A stretch of 64,000 nucleotides of DNA from Aquicoccus porphyridii (GTDB lineage: Bacteria; Pseudomonadota; Alphaproteobacteria; Rhodobacterales; Rhodobacteraceae): contig NZ_VINQ01000007.1 of the NCBI RefSeq assembly GCF_008369105.1, forward strand, positions 99,962 through 163,961, in the 5' to 3' direction. Made by a program: the position numbers and the translations under genes. Numbering within the stretch: the stretch's first letter is position 1; every line of letters starts with the position of its first letter. This document shows, piece by piece, positions 19,835-29,088 of this stretch. Below the pieces are notes generated by a model that had not been told where the DNA came from, did no database searches, and saw nothing but the letters and a program-made list of their open reading frames with translations.

Positions 19835-20455
19835 ATGGCCATGGGAGGCAATTCGGGCCAAAGGTCAGAGGATCATAATTGCATTCCAGCTTCCATTTCA
19901 GAACTGAGCCAGTCGTGGCAACAGGTTTGGAATTTGTATTTACGATGGTTCTCGTGGCACACAGGTCTTCACTTTTTCGCCTTTTATTTTATTTTCTCTG
20001 TGGATGTTATTCGGGAGAACTATATGGTTTTTGCGAGTGCGATGATGTCTATTTTTGCCTTCACAGGTTTTTGTGCTTCGGTTTCCATGGTTGTTTATGA
20101 TGGCTACGTTCGTAGTTTGTTAAAGTTGATGCTGGCCGGGAATGCGCAAGCTGGACCGCAGTTGGTGCTCGATCCGACGAAATCACTCCGCGCTCGCTTG
20201 CGTCGTAGGGCCAATTTAATATGTTACTGGTTTCAACGGCAGCGGGATCCACATTTAAAAAGCCTGTGGCGTCGACGTAGGTATCGTTCTTCTCTACTTA
20301 GATTCTATATATTCGATGGTTGTAGATATCCTCTTTTCGGGCCGACAATCAGCCACGCCGGAAAAATTGGGGCGATGGCAATGTCATTTTGGATCTTGTT
20401 TATATGGCTTGTAATTTTAGTTGCCGCTTTTTGTGGTGGATTCGTGGTGGATTAG
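19835..20455 (+). CDS. Orphan AT-rich hypothetical membrane protein
   Basis: This 206-residue protein has no family I recognise. It has two hydrophobic hairpin-like segments near residues 42-90 (GLHFFAFYFIFSV, AMMSIFAFTGFCASVSMVV), a long basic cytoplasmic stretch (about 120-160, with RARLRRR and WRRRRYR), and a C-terminal span (FWILFIWLVILVAAFCGGF). The ATG has AGGAGG six bases upstream. It is visibly AT-richer than every neighbour and follows a transposase tail, which suggests recent acquisition. The stop codon lies inside a tandem repeat, so the C-terminus may vary between strains. Confidence 0.6.
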   Translation: MAMGGNSGQRSEDHNCIPASISELSQSWQQVWNLYLRWFSWHTGLHFFAFYFIFSVDVIRENYMVFASAMMSIFAFTGFCASVSMVVYDGYVRSLLKLMLAGNAQAGPQLVLDPTKSLRARLRRRANLICYWFQRQRDPHLKSLWRRRRYRSSLLRFYIFDGCRYPLFGPTISHAGKIGAMAMSFWILFIWLVILVAAFCGGFVVD

Positions 20456-20487
20456 TGGTGGATTAGTGGTGGATTAGTGGTGGATTC
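20433..20487 (+). repeat. Five tandem copies of an 11-bp unit
   Basis: The unit is GTGGTGGATTN, with N being C, A, A, A, C across the five adjacent copies. The first copies encode the end of the preceding gene, and the stop codon lies at the end of copy two. Because 11 is not divisible by three, a gain or loss of copies would change the reading frame and stop position. Confidence 0.95.
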
Positions 20488-21014
20488 GACTCCTAGATGT
20501 CCTTAAATTGTTATTGGGCCAAGATACGCTGAGGCGCCGGTGCTCGGTTCATCCGGGGTCGTAGCCCGAACTTCGCAAACCCCTCGCCCGCACACACCCA
20601 CCACTCAAACCAACCCGCCCTACAGCCACGTCAACCGACCGGCGCATCCGCCAAGCCCCCATCGCGCCAACGGGCAGCGGTCGACATTGCGGGGCTCCAT
20701 CGTCATCCGGTGGCACCTCTCCGGGTCGGTGGCGGGCGGTGGGGTGGCGCCTGTCCCCGGCCTCGCACCGGTCCGCGCCCCCGCATGGCCCCTTGCCGGG
20801 GGCGCGGACGCTCGAATGACGGGGCAGCGCGCGGTGCGTTTACGTTTTCCCGGCCCGTGAATGCCGCGTTGCGGCGGTGTACGGATAACAGCCGGGCAAC
20901 AGCCGGGAATCACCCCCCGGATTTGCGGCCCCGGCGGGCGTTAACCCCGGTGTACGGTGGTCAGGGGCCGCGCAGCAGGCCGGGGCGATCCCCGGCCCAC
21001 GCATGGCACCGATC
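20488..21014. other. GC-rich intergenic stretch without a supported gene
   Basis: I see no conserved protein motif, tRNA or transposase trace here. Short open frames on both strands have the proline, arginine and glycine-rich composition expected of random GC-rich sequence. The only structure noted is a hairpin next to the potD stop. Confidence 0.6.
20978..20997 (-). terminator. Hairpin downstream of the potD-like gene
   Basis: A perfect 8-bp stem (GGCCGGGG with CCCCGGCC) closes a 4-base loop, 17 bases after the binding-protein stop on the minus strand. It marks the end of the potABCD-like operon; no T-run follows. Confidence 0.5.
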
Positions 21015-22037
21015 CTACTTTTGCAGGTCGGTCCAGATGCGGGTGTAAAGCGCCTGGGTCTCGGGCGCGCAGGTCGGGATGAACACGCCCTTGTCCTTGA
21101 GTTCCTCGGGAATGAGGATCTCGCGCGCGGTTTTCATCTCGTCGGGCATGAACTCGTCCGAACCGAGTATCCCATTGGCATAGCGGGCAAATTCGGAGAT
21201 CAGCGCGGCGTTTTCCGGCTCCATGATGAAGTTCTGGAAGGTTTTGGCCTCTTCCATGTTCTGCGCGTCCTTGAGCACCGCGACCGAATCCATCCAGACG
21301 ACATAACCCTCTTTCGGATAGCCATACTGGATGTTCTCGTTGGCCAGCCGCATCCGGAAGGTCGACCCGTTCCAGTTCACCCCGGCCCACATGTCCTCCT
21401 TGGCGAATTTCTCGATATTGCCGTAATCCATCCCCAGCCAATGCTGCTTCGCCTCCACCAGCGTATCACGCACCTTGCGCAAAAGCTCACGGTCGTCATC
21501 GCAGGGCATGCCACCATGATACATGATGGCAAGGCCCATCACGTCGCCCATTTCCGGCACGACGTTGATCTTGCCTTTCAACTCATCCGGCGGATCGAGG
21601 AAAATGGCCGACGTGTCGATATCGCCATCGTAATACTTGGTGTTCACGACAACCCCGGTGGTGCCCCATTGCCATGGCACGGTATAGTGACGGCCCGGGT
21701 CCCAATCGACGTCGATCCACACCGGATCGAGGTTCTTCGCATTCTCCATCTGGTCGGGGCGGGTTTCGGCCAGAAGCCCCTCGCCGATCCAGATCGGCAC
21801 GTAGGAGGCCGAAGGCACGACGATGTCAAAGCCATGACCGCCCGCCTTCACCTTGGCCAGCGCGGTGTCGTTGCTGTCGTAATCCGTGATCGTGACCTTG
21901 ATGCCGGTTTCGGCCTCGAATTTCTCGATCAGCTTGGGGTTGGTGTAGTTGCCCCAGTTATAGATGTTGAGTTCCTGCGCGAAAGCGCCCGAGGCCGCGA
22001 GGGCCAGGGCGGACGCGGTGATTGCAAGTGTCTTCAT
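21015..22037 (-). CDS. potD: Spermidine/putrescine-binding periplasmic protein
   Basis: The 340-residue binding protein has a signal peptide ending in SGAFA (about residue 20). The mature start ELNIYNWGNYTNPKLIEKF is the hallmark of PotD/PotF polyamine receptors, followed by KVTITDYDSNDTALAKV and HGFDIVVPSA. It captures polyamines in the periplasm for the PotBC channel. It is the last gene of the leftward potA-potB-potC-potD order, with its own AAGGAG. PotF-like putrescine preference is equally possible. Confidence 0.92.
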   Translation of the reverse strand: MKTLAITASALALAASGAFAQELNIYNWGNYTNPKLIEKFEAETGIKVTITDYDSNDTALAKVKAGGHGFDIVVPSASYVPIWIGEGLLAETRPDQMENAKNLDPVWIDVDWDPGRHYTVPWQWGTTGVVVNTKYYDGDIDTSAIFLDPPDELKGKINVVPEMGDVMGLAIMYHGGMPCDDDRELLRKVRDTLVEAKQHWLGMDYGNIEKFAKEDMWAGVNWNGSTFRMRLANENIQYGYPKEGYVVWMDSVAVLKDAQNMEEAKTFQNFIMEPENAALISEFARYANGILGSDEFMPDEMKTAREILIPEELKDKGVFIPTCAPETQALYTRIWTDLQK

Positions 22038-22101
22038 GGGTCTTCACTCCTTGTTGGGTTCGGTTTCAATTCATCCCCGCTCTGGCGGCGGGTTGGACCT
22101 G

Positions 22102-22968
22102 TCAGCGGCGGCGGCTGGTCAGGCGGAAGAAAAGCGCGACGAGGATCACGCCGGCCATCAGGATCACGGTTGAAATGGCGTTGACCTCGGGGGTCACGAC
22201 GCGCCGCAACTGGCCCAGCATATAGGTGGGAATGGTCTCCTGTCCCGCGGATTTCACGAATTCGGTGATCACCACGTCATCGAGCGAGATCACGAAGGCC
22301 AGCATCAGCCCGGCCACGATCCCCGGCCACATCAGCGGCAGCGTCACCCGGCGAAAGGTCAGCCAGCGCGAGGCATAGAGATCCTGCGCCGCGGTTTCGA
22401 GTGTATTGTCCATGGTCTCAAGCCGCGCGCGGATCGGAAGATAGGCGAACGGCACGCAAAACGCGGTATGCGCGGCGATGAGATAGATCATCGAGGTATG
22501 CCCGGTCCACACCTTGATCGCGGCAAAGACGATGAGAAGCGCCACGGCGGTCACGATCTCGGGGATCATCAGCGGCTGGTTGATCAACGCATAGATCATC
22601 GTCTTGCCCGGAAAGCGCCTTGTGCGGGTGGTGGCAAGGGCCGCCATGGTGGCCGCGACGGTGGCGATGGTGGCCGCGCAGAAGGCAAGATAGAGCGAGC
22701 GGATCGCGGCATCCTGAACCGCTTCGTTCGCGGCCGCCTGATAATACCAGCGCAGCGAGAACCCTTCCCATATCGCCAGCGAGGTGCCGGCGTTGAAGGA
22801 ATAGGTGACAAGGATCAGGATCGGCGCGTAAAGCGCGAAAAAGGTGAAGATCGCGATCACCGCAAAGCCCGGCAGGCTGCGCACCGAATACCCCCGGGGT
22901 TCGCGGCGTGGCGCGGTCAGCGCGGGGGCGGCGGTCTCGGTCGGGGTGGGGGTCGTTGTCTCAGCCAT
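22102..22968 (-). CDS. potC: Polyamine ABC importer permease PotC
   Basis: The 288-residue membrane subunit has a hydrophilic Thr/Pro-rich N-terminus of about 38 residues, around six membrane spans and the EAA loop AAQDLYASRWLTFRRVTLPLM near residue 200. The ATG at 22968 overlaps the upstream potB stop by 8 bp and has GGGAGAAGG before it. A longer frame to 22998 would run further into potB and is not preferred. Confidence 0.9.
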   Translation of the reverse strand: MAETTTPTPTETAAPALTAPRREPRGYSVRSLPGFAVIAIFTFFALYAPILILVTYSFNAGTSLAIWEGFSLRWYYQAAANEAVQDAAIRSLYLAFCAATIATVAATMAALATTRTRRFPGKTMIYALINQPLMIPEIVTAVALLIVFAAIKVWTGHTSMIYLIAAHTAFCVPFAYLPIRARLETMDNTLETAAQDLYASRWLTFRRVTLPLMWPGIVAGLMLAFVISLDDVVITEFVKSAGQETIPTYMLGQLRRVVTPEVNAISTVILMAGVILVALFFRLTSRRR

Positions 22969-23899
22969 CGGCCTTCTCCCGCGAGGTGATGCGGACATAG
23001 AAGATGAGCGCCACCATCACCGCCGCCATCAGCATCAGCGACAGCGCCGCCCCGAGCGGCCAGTTTCGGCCCGCCCCGAATTGCAGTTCAATGAGGTTGC
23101 CAAACATCAGGTTCTTGCCCCCGCCCAGCACGCGCGGCGTGACATAGGCACCAAGACAGGGCACGAAGACGAGGATCGACCCGGCGATGATGCCGGGCTT
23201 GATCAGCGGCAGGATCACCCGGCGAAAGGCGGTCCAGCGGCTGGCATAAAGGTCATGCGCGGCCTCGACGAGCCGGAAATCGAGCTTGTCCACGGCGGCA
23301 TAGACCGGCAACACCATCAGCGGCAGGTAAACATAGGTCATGCCAAAGCCGATGGCGAAATCGGTGAACATCATCTGCAGTGGCTCGTCGATGATCCCGA
23401 TCTTCAACAGCACGAGGTTGATCACCCCTTCGCTGCGGATCAGTTCCTGGATCGCGATGGTGCGCACCAGAAGATTGGTCCAGAACGGCACGGTGACCAG
23501 AAACAGCCAGAATTCGCGCCGCCCCGGCGGCTGGGTGGCGACGAACCATGCGGTCGGCACCCCGATGATCAGCGTCAGGATCGTGGTGATCAGCGAAAGC
23601 GAAAATGACCGCCAGAAGATCGACAGATGCGCGTCGGCCCAGATCAGCGTGTCATCGAAAATGTCGCGCTGCACGATGGTGTTCATCCAGCCTTCGAGCG
23701 AGAATTCCCATTTGACATTGCCGTAATCGCCCGGCGTCAGAAAGGAATAGATCACCATCACCAGAAGCGGCCCGGCGGCGGCACAGACGATGATCGCGAT
23801 CGCCGGAAGCGACAGCAGCCAGCGGCGTCGCGTGTCGGCAGTCTCAGCCTCGCGTTCAAGGGCACCGGGCGGGAACGGGGTCTCGGCTTGTGCGCTCAT
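22961..23899 (-). CDS. potB: Polyamine ABC importer permease PotB
   Basis: The 312-residue inner-membrane subunit has an N-terminal span at about residues 27-52, further spans and an EAA loop (EAAHDLYASRWTAFRRVILPL) almost matching that of its partner PotC. It starts four bases downstream of the potA stop. With PotC it forms the heterodimeric channel. Confidence 0.9.
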   Translation of the reverse strand: MSAQAETPFPPGALEREAETADTRRRWLLSLPAIAIIVCAAAGPLLVMVIYSFLTPGDYGNVKWEFSLEGWMNTIVQRDIFDDTLIWADAHLSIFWRSFSLSLITTILTLIIGVPTAWFVATQPPGRREFWLFLVTVPFWTNLLVRTIAIQELIRSEGVINLVLLKIGIIDEPLQMMFTDFAIGFGMTYVYLPLMVLPVYAAVDKLDFRLVEAAHDLYASRWTAFRRVILPLIKPGIIAGSILVFVPCLGAYVTPRVLGGGKNLMFGNLIELQFGAGRNWPLGAALSLMLMAAVMVALIFYVRITSREKADG

Positions 23900-23903
23900 G
23901 GGC

Positions 23904-25028
23904 TCAGTCCTTCAGAACCGTGACCGCGCCGGGCGCGATGCGGATCGCCGCCGCGCCGCCGGTCTGTGGCGGGGCCTCGCCGCCCTGTGGCGCGTTGGCA
24001 AGGCGGATCTTCATCGCCTCGCCGGTGGCAAGGCGCAGATGCACCACCGTCGCTTCGCCGGAATAGACCACGTTCTCGACGGTGGCACCGGTCTCGCCTT
24101 CCGCGGCCTCGCCGGAGCGCACGCTGGCGTGTTCGGGGCGGACCAGAACACTGACCGCGCCATCGCGCACGCCCTCGGGCACCCGCACGTCAAACCGGCC
24201 ACCGGCGGCCAGTTCCACCGTGCCCCCCGACAGCGTGGCATCAAGGAAATTCGATTCACCGATGAAATTGGCGACGAATCGTTCGGCCGGGCGTTCATAG
24301 ATGTCGCGGGGGCGGCCGACCTGAAGGATCTTGCCCGCGCTCATCACCGCGACCCGGTCGGACATGGTAAGCGCCTCTTCCTGGTCGTGGGTGACGAAGA
24401 TGAAGGTGATGCCGGTCTCGTGCTGAAGCCGCTTCAACTCGATCTGCATGTCCTTGCGCAGCTTGAGATCAAGCGCCGAAAGCGGCTCGTCGAGCAGCAG
24501 AACCTCGGGATGCGGGGCCAGCGCCCGGGCCAGCGCCACGCGCTGTTGCTGCCCGCCCGAGATTTCGCTGGTGCGGCGGTTCTTCAACTCTTCCATCCGC
24601 ACAAGGCGCAGCATCTCGTCCACCGTGCGCTGCACTTCGGCCTTGGGTTTGCCCAGCATTTCAAGGCCAAAGGCGATGTTCTGCGCCACCGACATATGCG
24701 GAAACAGGGCATAGTTCTGGAACACCGTGTTGATCGGGCGCTGGTTCGGCGGCAGGCGGGAAATGTCGCGTGTGCCCAGCCGGATCGCCCCCATGGTGGG
24801 CGGCTCGAACCCGGCGATCAGGCGCAAAAGCGTGGTCTTGCCACAGCCTGAGGGGCCCAGAAGGGTGAAAAACTCGTTCTTGCGGATACCCACCGACACA
24901 TCGTCGAGCGCGCGCACCTCGGTTTCGCCGCGAAATATCTTGGAGACGCGATCGACATCCACGGCAATTGCGGTCGTGTCGGCGATGGCGGCCTCGGCTG
25001 GCTCAGCATGAGCGGTCTGGCTGGTCAT
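23904..25028 (-). CDS. potA: Polyamine ABC importer ATPase PotA
   Basis: The 374-residue ATPase has Walker [10 protein letters not shown] (about residues 58-66), the Q-loop [12 protein letters not shown], the ISGGQQQRV signature, Walker [16 protein letters not shown] and a C-terminal TOBE domain ([11 protein letters not shown]). It is the first gene of the operon and faces a TetR gene across a 223-bp intergenic region that holds a large palindrome, so the operon is probably controlled from there. Confidence 0.93.
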   Translation of the reverse strand: MTSQTAHAEPAEAAIADTTAIAVDVDRVSKIFRGETEVRALDDVSVGIRKNEFFTLLGPSGCGKTTLLRLIAGFEPPTMGAIRLGTRDISRLPPNQRPINTVFQNYALFPHMSVAQNIAFGLEMLGKPKAEVQRTVDEMLRLVRMEELKNRRTSEISGGQQQRVALARALAPHPEVLLLDEPLSALDLKLRKDMQIELKRLQHETGITFIFVTHDQEEALTMSDRVAVMSAGKILQVGRPRDIYERPAERFVANFIGESNFLDATLSGGTVELAAGGRFDVRVPEGVRDGAVSVLVRPEHASVRSGEAAEGETGATVENVVYSGEATVVHLRLATGEAMKIRLANAPQGGEAPPQTGGAAAIRIAPGAVTVLKD

Positions 25029-25190
25029 TCATGTCGTCCCTGTTGGCCGGTGGCTGCATCCGGCATCGTCTTTTTGATCAGGATAGGGGCAGGCATCCGA
25101 TTTCGGCAAGAAAGACTTGCGATACTGTCCATCCGCGTCCTCTTCCCCGTGCTCGTCCTGCCGTTTCCCATCTCGTCTGGCTCAATTCGT

Positions 25191-25214
25191 ATTGACAAAA
25201 ATATTTTAGTCAAT
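25191..25214. promoter_or_regulatory. 24-bp near-perfect palindrome, probable TetR operator
   Basis: ATTGAC at the left end and GTCAAT at the right end enclose an A/T core. Only one symmetric base pair of the 24-bp inverted repeat mismatches. It starts 61 bp before the TetR gene in the divergent potA-tetR region and includes a TTGACA that could serve as a -35 element. TetR dimers typically bind palindromes of this size near their own start. Confidence 0.65.
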
Positions 25215-25251
25215 AAAAAATTTTATACCAACAGATCAAACGGGGCACGCC

Positions 25252-25947
25252 GTGGGCGACATTGCACAAGATGAAGGCGCCAAAGCCACGCCCCCCGGCC
25301 TGCGCGGGCGAAAAAAGGCTCAGCGGCGTGAAACCATACTTGCCCGCTCAAGCGAGCTGTTCGCGCAAAAGGGGATCGACGCCACCACCATGGCCGAGAT
25401 CGCCGACGCGGTCGGGGTCTCGACGCCCACGATCTTCAACTATTTCGGCAACAAGGACGGCATCCTGATCGCGCTCATTACCGAGGGCGCGCAAAAGGCC
25501 CGCGCCGAGGGTCTGGCCCCGGTCATGCAGAAGGACAGCGATTTCGGCACGATGTTGGCGGATCTGTTCACGCTGTTCGCGACCCGCACGCTTGCCATCG
25601 CGAACAAGCGCATCTGGCGCTATGCCGAGGCGGCCACGATACGCCACCCCGGAACCGAGCTGGCCCGCAATTACGTGACCGTGGACGAGGAACTGGTGCG
25701 CGTGATCGTGCGCTTTCTCGATGGTTACGACATCCGCCTGCGCAGCGGTGCCTCACCGGACCCGCAGTTCCTTGGCCAACTGTTCTATGACGTCTGGAAC
25801 CCGTCATTCTTCAACCTGATCAAGAGCGACGAGATAACGCTCGACCAGCATCGCGACGACCTGCTCCAGCGGTTCGTGCCACTGGCCGGGATGCTGTTCG
25901 ACGATGCATTCCTGACCAATCCCACCCTCAAACCCGGAAAGCCCTGA
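25252..25947 (+). CDS. TetR/AcrR-family transcriptional regulator
   Basis: The 231-residue regulator has an N-terminal TetR helix-turn-helix (RRETILARSSELFAQKG, then MAEIADAVGVSTPTIFNYF, residues about 25-63) and a variable ligand domain. The predicted start is GTG at 25252, since no ATG precedes the DNA-binding domain in frame. It is likely to repress itself and the divergent polyamine operon through the palindrome at 25191-25214. The amidohydrolase gene follows after two bases and is presumably in the same transcript. Confidence 0.88.
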   Translation: MGDIAQDEGAKATPPGLRGRKKAQRRETILARSSELFAQKGIDATTMAEIADAVGVSTPTIFNYFGNKDGILIALITEGAQKARAEGLAPVMQKDSDFGTMLADLFTLFATRTLAIANKRIWRYAEAATIRHPGTELARNYVTVDEELVRVIVRFLDGYDIRLRSGASPDPQFLGQLFYDVWNPSFFNLIKSDEITLDQHRDDLLQRFVPLAGMLFDDAFLTNPTLKPGKP

Positions 25948-25949
25948 CC

Positions 25950-27611
25950 ATGACCAAAGCCGATATCGTGATCGAAAATGCCCGCGTTCTGACCATGAAC
26001 CCCGAAGCGCCGCGCGCCGGGGCCGTGGCCATCGCGGGCGCGCGCATCCTTGCGGTCGGGGGGCATGACGAGATGACGGCGTTGAAAGGGCCGGACACTC
26101 GCGTGATCGACGCGGGCGGCGCGACGGTGATGCCGGGCATGGTCGAGGCGCATCTGCATCTGTTCGCCGGGGCCTTCGGGATGCGGCTTTTGCAACTCGA
26201 CGGCGTGCATGGCCTGCCTGCGCTGCGCGACCGGGTGCGCGCCTATGCCGATGACAACCCGGACGAGGCGCTGCTGATCTGCAAGGCGACGGATTACAAT
26301 CTTTTCGGCAACGGGGTGCAGACCACGCGGCAGATGCTCGACGAGGTGCTGGCGGATCGCCCGGTGCTCTACATTGCCGGGGATCATCACACCGCTTGGG
26401 CCAACACCATCGCGCTCGACAAGGCGGGCCTCCTGCATGGGCGCGAGATGCCAACCGGCAACGAAGTGGTGATGGCCGACGATGGCACCGCGGCGGGCGA
26501 GTTGCGCGAACATGCCGCCTATGACCCGGTGATGGCGCTGCGCTCATCGGGCGGGCGCGAGGGGCTGGGCCTCGCCGGGATCGAGCCCGAGCACGTCACG
26601 CCCGAACAGCGCGAAGAGGATATCGCGGTGCTCAAAGAGGGGCTGGCCTATTGCGCCTCCTTCGGTTTCACCAAGCTGCACAACATGGACGGCAACCGCT
26701 ATCAGCTCGATCTCCTGCGCGAGATCGAGGCGCGGGGCGAGTTGATCTGCCGGGTCGAGGTGCCGTTTCACCTGACCCCGGACAAACCCGTGGACTCGCT
26801 CGAAGAGGCCAGCGCGCTGGCCGATGATTTCGACGGCGACAAGCTGAGTGCGCGGCGGGTCAAGATGTTCATGGACGGGGTGGTGGACAGTTCCACCGCC
26901 GTCATGGTCGAGGATTACGCCGACCGCCCCGGCTGGCGCGGCGAGCCGCTGCATGATGCCGAGCGTTTCGCGGCCGCCTGTATCGAGGCCGACAAGCGCG
27001 GGCTTCAGATCAGCGTTCACGCCATCGGCGACGGGGCGGTGCGCCGTGTGCTCGACGGCTACGAGGCGGCACAAAAGGCCAATGGCAAGCGCGACAGCCG
27101 CCACCGGATCGAACATATCGAGGTGCTGCACCCCGACGACCTGCCGCGCTTTGCCGAGTTGGGCGTGGTCGCCTCGATGCAGCCACCGCACCCCCCCGCC
27201 GCGATGGATTTCCCGCTCGAACCCTGGATCTCGCGCGTGGGCGAGGCGCGCTGGCCCTGGGCCTTCCCGGTGCAATACCTGCGCGATGCGGGCGTGCCCA
27301 TCGCCTTCGCCTCGGACTGGCCGGTATCGGATGTGAACCCGATGCGCGGCGTCAAGGCGGCGATCACACGCAAACCATGGAAAGACGGTCATCCAGGCCA
27401 TGCCTCGACCCTGATGGAGGCGCTGCATGACTATAGCACGGGCGGCGCCTATGCCGGGTTCGACGAGGGACGGTTCGGGATGCTGAAAGACGGGATGCTG
27501 GCCGATATCGTGATCATGGACCGCGATCTCGAATCCGCCCCGGTGGACACCCTCGACGAGGCGCGCGCGGCGCTGACTCTTTGTGGCGGCGCCGTGACCT
27601 GGGAGGGGTAA
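25950..27611 (+). CDS. Amidohydrolase family 3 enzyme (YtcJ-like)
   Basis: The 553-residue metal-dependent hydrolase has the N-terminal composite domain (ADIVIENARVLTMNPE), the first metal motif EAHLHLF (His-x-His), an internal SVHAIGDGAVRRVLDGYE segment and a C-terminal FASDWPVSDVNPM motif. This fits the AmidoHydro_3 group, which hydrolyses C-N bonds of diverse amides. It is immediately downstream of the TetR gene. The neighbouring polyamine importer suggests an N-acyl or amide-containing polyamine derivative as a substrate, but this is inference. Confidence 0.88.
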   Translation: MTKADIVIENARVLTMNPEAPRAGAVAIAGARILAVGGHDEMTALKGPDTRVIDAGGATVMPGMVEAHLHLFAGAFGMRLLQLDGVHGLPALRDRVRAYADDNPDEALLICKATDYNLFGNGVQTTRQMLDEVLADRPVLYIAGDHHTAWANTIALDKAGLLHGREMPTGNEVVMADDGTAAGELREHAAYDPVMALRSSGGREGLGLAGIEPEHVTPEQREEDIAVLKEGLAYCASFGFTKLHNMDGNRYQLDLLREIEARGELICRVEVPFHLTPDKPVDSLEEASALADDFDGDKLSARRVKMFMDGVVDSSTAVMVEDYADRPGWRGEPLHDAERFAAACIEADKRGLQISVHAIGDGAVRRVLDGYEAAQKANGKRDSRHRIEHIEVLHPDDLPRFAELGVVASMQPPHPPAAMDFPLEPWISRVGEARWPWAFPVQYLRDAGVPIAFASDWPVSDVNPMRGVKAAITRKPWKDGHPGHASTLMEALHDYSTGGAYAGFDEGRFGMLKDGMLADIVIMDRDLESAPVDTLDEARAALTLCGGAVTWEG

Positions 27612-27623
27612 GCGGAGCGCCCA

Positions 27624-27663
27624 TGCGGCGGGACTGCCGGAAAAGACCGACAGCCCCACCGCA
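27624..27663. terminator. Imperfect hairpin between convergent amidohydrolase and amidase genes
   Basis: Outer arms TGCGG/CCGCA and an inner CTGCCGG/CCGACAG stem enclose AAAAGA. The structure fills the 57-bp gap between two convergent stops, so it could end transcription from both sides. Confidence 0.5.
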
Positions 27664-27668
27664 AAGCA

Positions 27669-29087
27669 TCACCGCAACGGCGCCAGCGTTTGCCAGTCCG
27701 AAGCGCGTTCCATCTGCGCGGCCAACCTGAGCACAAGCGCGTCTTCGGCAAAGCGCCCCACCAATTGCACCCCGATCGGCAATCCTTCGGGGGTCTGGTG
27801 CACCGGCAAGACCATCGCCGGCTGGCCCGAGGCGTTGAACGCCGCGGTGAACGGGCTGATCTCGAACAGCTTTTCAAGAAACCCGTCAAGATCGTCGTGA
27901 TCCATCCGCAGCACCCCGTGAACCGGCGCCGGGCCGTTGCTGGCCGGGGTCAATAGAATGTCGAACCGCTCGAAATATCCGGCCAACTGGCGGACATGCC
28001 GGTTGATCTCCGCCGCGCGAGACAGATGCTCGCCCAGCGAGGTACGCTGCGAGAACCAGATCGCTTCACGGGTCATCGGCTCGAACCCGTGCAGATTGGC
28101 GTCGCTCCCCATCGGCATCCCCGCGAAGAGCCCCGCAAGCGACCCCATCAGCAGTCGGATCATCGCCTTGGTCAGCGCCTCGCTGTCGAAATCGGGGCGT
28201 TGCTCCTGCACGTCATGGCCAAGATCGGCCAGAAGCCGCGCCGTGCGCTCGACCGCGGCGCGGCTTTCGGGATGCACGGCACCGCCGTCGAACCGGGTGG
28301 TGACAAACCCGATCCGCAACCCCTCGGGCGGGCGCTCGATCAATGTCTCGAACGGCGTCTCCGGGCGCGGTGTGAAATAGGGGCACCCGGCATCCGGCCC
28401 GGCGGTGATATCGAGAATCGCGGCTGTGTCGCGCACCGTGCGCGTGACCGCGTTCTCGTGGCTCAGCCCGTTGTTGGGATCGCCGCGATGCGGGCCGAAC
28501 GCATTCAATCCGCGCGTCGGCTTCAGCCCCACCAACCCGTTGAAAGCCGCCGGAATCCGGATCGACCCGGCGCTGTCGGTGGCATGGGCCGCGGGCAGCA
28601 TCCCCGACGCCACCGCCGCCCCCGCCCCACCGCTCGACCCGCCGGCCCCGTGATCGGGGTTCCACGGGTTGCGGGTGATGCCGTAGGCCGCGCTTTCCGT
28701 CGCCACCGACAGGCCGAATTCCGGCGAGGCCGTGCGCCCCAGCAGACCGAACCCCGCCGCCCGCAACCGGGCAACCGTGGTTGAATCGAAATCGAACACC
28801 GTGCCCTTGAACCGCTCCGACCCGTTCGAAAGCGGCATGCCGCGAACCGGCGCGTGCAGATCCTTGATCAGGTAGGGCATCCCGGCAAACCGCTCCGTGG
28901 CACTGTCATCCAGCGCGTCCAGCGCCTCCTCGAACCGGGTCAGGATGACCGCGTTGAGGCCGGGATTCAGGGCCTCGATCTCGCGGATGGCGGTTTGCAG
29001 GATCTCGCGCCGCGACACCGCGCCAGAGGCTGCCAGATCGGCCAGCCCGACAAGATCACGGGCGCGCCATTCATTCGTGGAAAGCAT
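27669..29087 (-). CDS. Amidase (amidase signature family)
   Basis: The 472-residue enzyme has a complete Ser-cisSer-Lys triad: Lys75 in YLIKDLHAP, Ser151 in GAGGSSGGAGAAVASGM and the nucleophile Ser175 in DSAGSIRIPAA. It hydrolyses a carboxamide to acid and ammonia or amine. The ATG at 29087 has AAGGA upstream and lies one base after the regulator stop, so regulator and amidase form one unit. The divergent TRAP and cyclodeaminase genes suggest that the substrate is an imported amidated or N-acylated amino acid; this is not proven. Confidence 0.92.
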   Translation of the reverse strand: MLSTNEWRARDLVGLADLAASGAVSRREILQTAIREIEALNPGLNAVILTRFEEALDALDDSATERFAGMPYLIKDLHAPVRGMPLSNGSERFKGTVFDFDSTTVARLRAAGFGLLGRTASPEFGLSVATESAAYGITRNPWNPDHGAGGSSGGAGAAVASGMLPAAHATDSAGSIRIPAAFNGLVGLKPTRGLNAFGPHRGDPNNGLSHENAVTRTVRDTAAILDITAGPDAGCPYFTPRPETPFETLIERPPEGLRIGFVTTRFDGGAVHPESRAAVERTARLLADLGHDVQEQRPDFDSEALTKAMIRLLMGSLAGLFAGMPMGSDANLHGFEPMTREAIWFSQRTSLGEHLSRAAEINRHVRQLAGYFERFDILLTPASNGPAPVHGVLRMDHDDLDGFLEKLFEISPFTAAFNASGQPAMVLPVHQTPEGLPIGVQLVGRFAEDALVLRLAAQMERASDWQTLAPLR

Positions 29088-29088
29088 G

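Noticed and set aside
20433-20487. CRISPR array
   Set aside because: The repeats are 11 bp, directly adjacent and without spacers; no cas genes are present in the window.
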